Source: an uncultured Opitutia bacterium (GTDB lineage: Bacteria; Verrucomicrobiota; Verrucomicrobiia; Opitutales; UBA953). Taken from it: a DNA stretch of 6,228 bases. The stretch covers positions 1 through 6,228 of the forward strand of contig CAIXQT010000073.1 of NCBI GenBank assembly GCA_903921665.1, in the 5' to 3' direction. The translations under genes were made by a program, and so were the position numbers. Within the stretch, counting starts at the first letter, position 1, and each line of letters begins with the position of its first letter. Positions 5,670-6,228 of this stretch are shown here, one piece after another. The notes under the pieces were generated by a model that saw only the letters and a list, made by a program, of their open reading frames with translations, was not told where the DNA came from and did no database searches.

Positions 5670-6228
5670 GTGGAATCCCTGCGCCCTCTCTGTCTCCTCT
5701 TCGTCTGCGCGGCCGCGGCCTCCGCCCAGACGCTGCCGCCGCTGCTCGTGCCGAAACCGACGCTCGTCAACGCCACGCCTGACGCGCTCTTCGCGGGGAC
5801 CGTGCCGAAGCTCGAACTTTATATCTCCAAGGAGAACATCGACAAGCTAGCGAAGAATCCCCGCGACTACGTCACGCTGACGTTGAAGGAGCCCGGCGGC
5901 GTCAACCTTGAGAAATGCTCGGTGAAGCTCAAGGGCTCCGCCGGCAGCTTCCGCCAGATCACGGAAGAGAGGCCCGGCTTCTCGGTACGCACCGCCAAGT
6001 CAAAGAAGGGCCAGGAATACCGAGGCCTCTCCAAGTTCCAGCTGAACAACTGTGCGCAGGACGGATCGATGTTGCTCGAGATGGCCGCGGGCGAGATGGC
6101 CCGCCGGGCCGGTGTGCCGGCTTCGCGCTGCACGCACGCCTACGTGGTCCTCAACGGCAAGCCGCTCGGGACGTATGTGCTCAAGGAAGGCTTCAACACC
6201 GAGTTCCTGTCGGCCTTTTTCAAGAACA
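5670..6228 (+). CDS. CotH kinase-family protein, exported, 3' end beyond window
   Basis: The visible 186 residues start at GTG 5670, the first start codon after the in-frame TGA at 5652-5654. The start gives a clean signal peptide: R5, hydrophobic 7-17, ASA cleavage near residue 19, with no lipobox. The mature part matches the N-terminal half of the CotH family. Seen are VKLKGSAGSFR (85-95), KFQLNNCAQDGSMLLEMAAGEM (from 122) with the family's NN..D.S pattern, and NGKPLGTYVLKE (162-173). CotH proteins have a protein-kinase-like fold, and spore-coat CotH phosphorylates proteins. The role of exported bacterial homologues in PVC genomes is not established, and the catalytic residues lie past the window end, so activity cannot be judged. 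There is no Shine-Dalgarno; CTTACCCC (5655-5662) lies 7 nt before the start. It lies 341 bp after the hexosaminidase with repeats between them, so it is probably transcribed separately. Confidence 0.88.
   Translation, partial: MESLRPLCLLFVCAAAASAQTLPPLLVPKPTLVNATPDALFAGTVPKLELYISKENIDKLAKNPRDYVTLTLKEPGGVNLEKCSVKLKGSAGSFRQITEERPGFSVRTAKSKKGQEYRGLSKFQLNNCAQDGSMLLEMAAGEMARRAGVPASRCTHAYVVLNGKPLGTYVLKEGFNTEFLSAFFKN

Noticed and set aside
5867..6133. An 88-codon minus-strand frame inside the CotH-family gene
   Set aside because: It is antisense to a convincing CotH-family sequence, and its translation shows no domain or upstream signals.

Overview
The window suggests a GC-rich member of the Verrucomicrobiota, possibly Opitutae. 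The evidence is a very large exported protein with a beta-propeller, HEAT-like helices and a C-terminal c-type heme domain, an architecture typical of the PVC superphylum. A CotH-type exported protein, the GC-rich third codon positions and the absence of Shine-Dalgarno sequences at all three gene starts fit the same picture. The assignment to phylum is an inference from protein types; no rRNA or marker gene is present.

Layout. Positions 1-105 hold no recognisable gene, only a small hairpin and sequence resembling the upstream region of the last gene in the window. Positions 106-270 carry a GC-rich flank motif followed by a quasi-palindromic repeat (copy A). A strong intrinsic terminator at 286-314 ends the leftward gene 360-3479, which encodes the PVC-type propeller/HEAT/cytochrome c protein. 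A 106-bp intergenic region (3480-3585) separates it from the divergent rightward gene 3586-5328, a glycoside hydrolase family 20 beta-N-acetylhexosaminidase without a signal peptide. The 341 bp after that gene are full of repeats: a half-copy of the palindromic element whose first bases supply the TAG stop codon of the hydrolase, a full copy B, and an inverted copy of the flank motif seen near the left edge. A GTG-started CotH-family gene with a signal peptide begins at 5670 and runs off the right edge.

How it may work together. The hexosaminidase would cleave terminal GlcNAc or GalNAc from small glycans in the cytoplasm. The divergent heme protein is exported and probably belongs to periplasmic oxidation or electron transfer linked to carbohydrate use. 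The shared divergent promoter region makes co-regulation possible, but nothing in the sequence proves it.

The most unusual content is non-coding. The palindromic element has two arms, each with its own hairpin. The arms differ at six positions, and those six make exactly three compensatory base-pair changes, so the hairpins appear to be under structural selection. Two full copies and a half-copy occur within 5.3 kb, together with an inverted, partly conserved flank module. I see no known mobile element gene, CRISPR array, tRNA or rRNA here.
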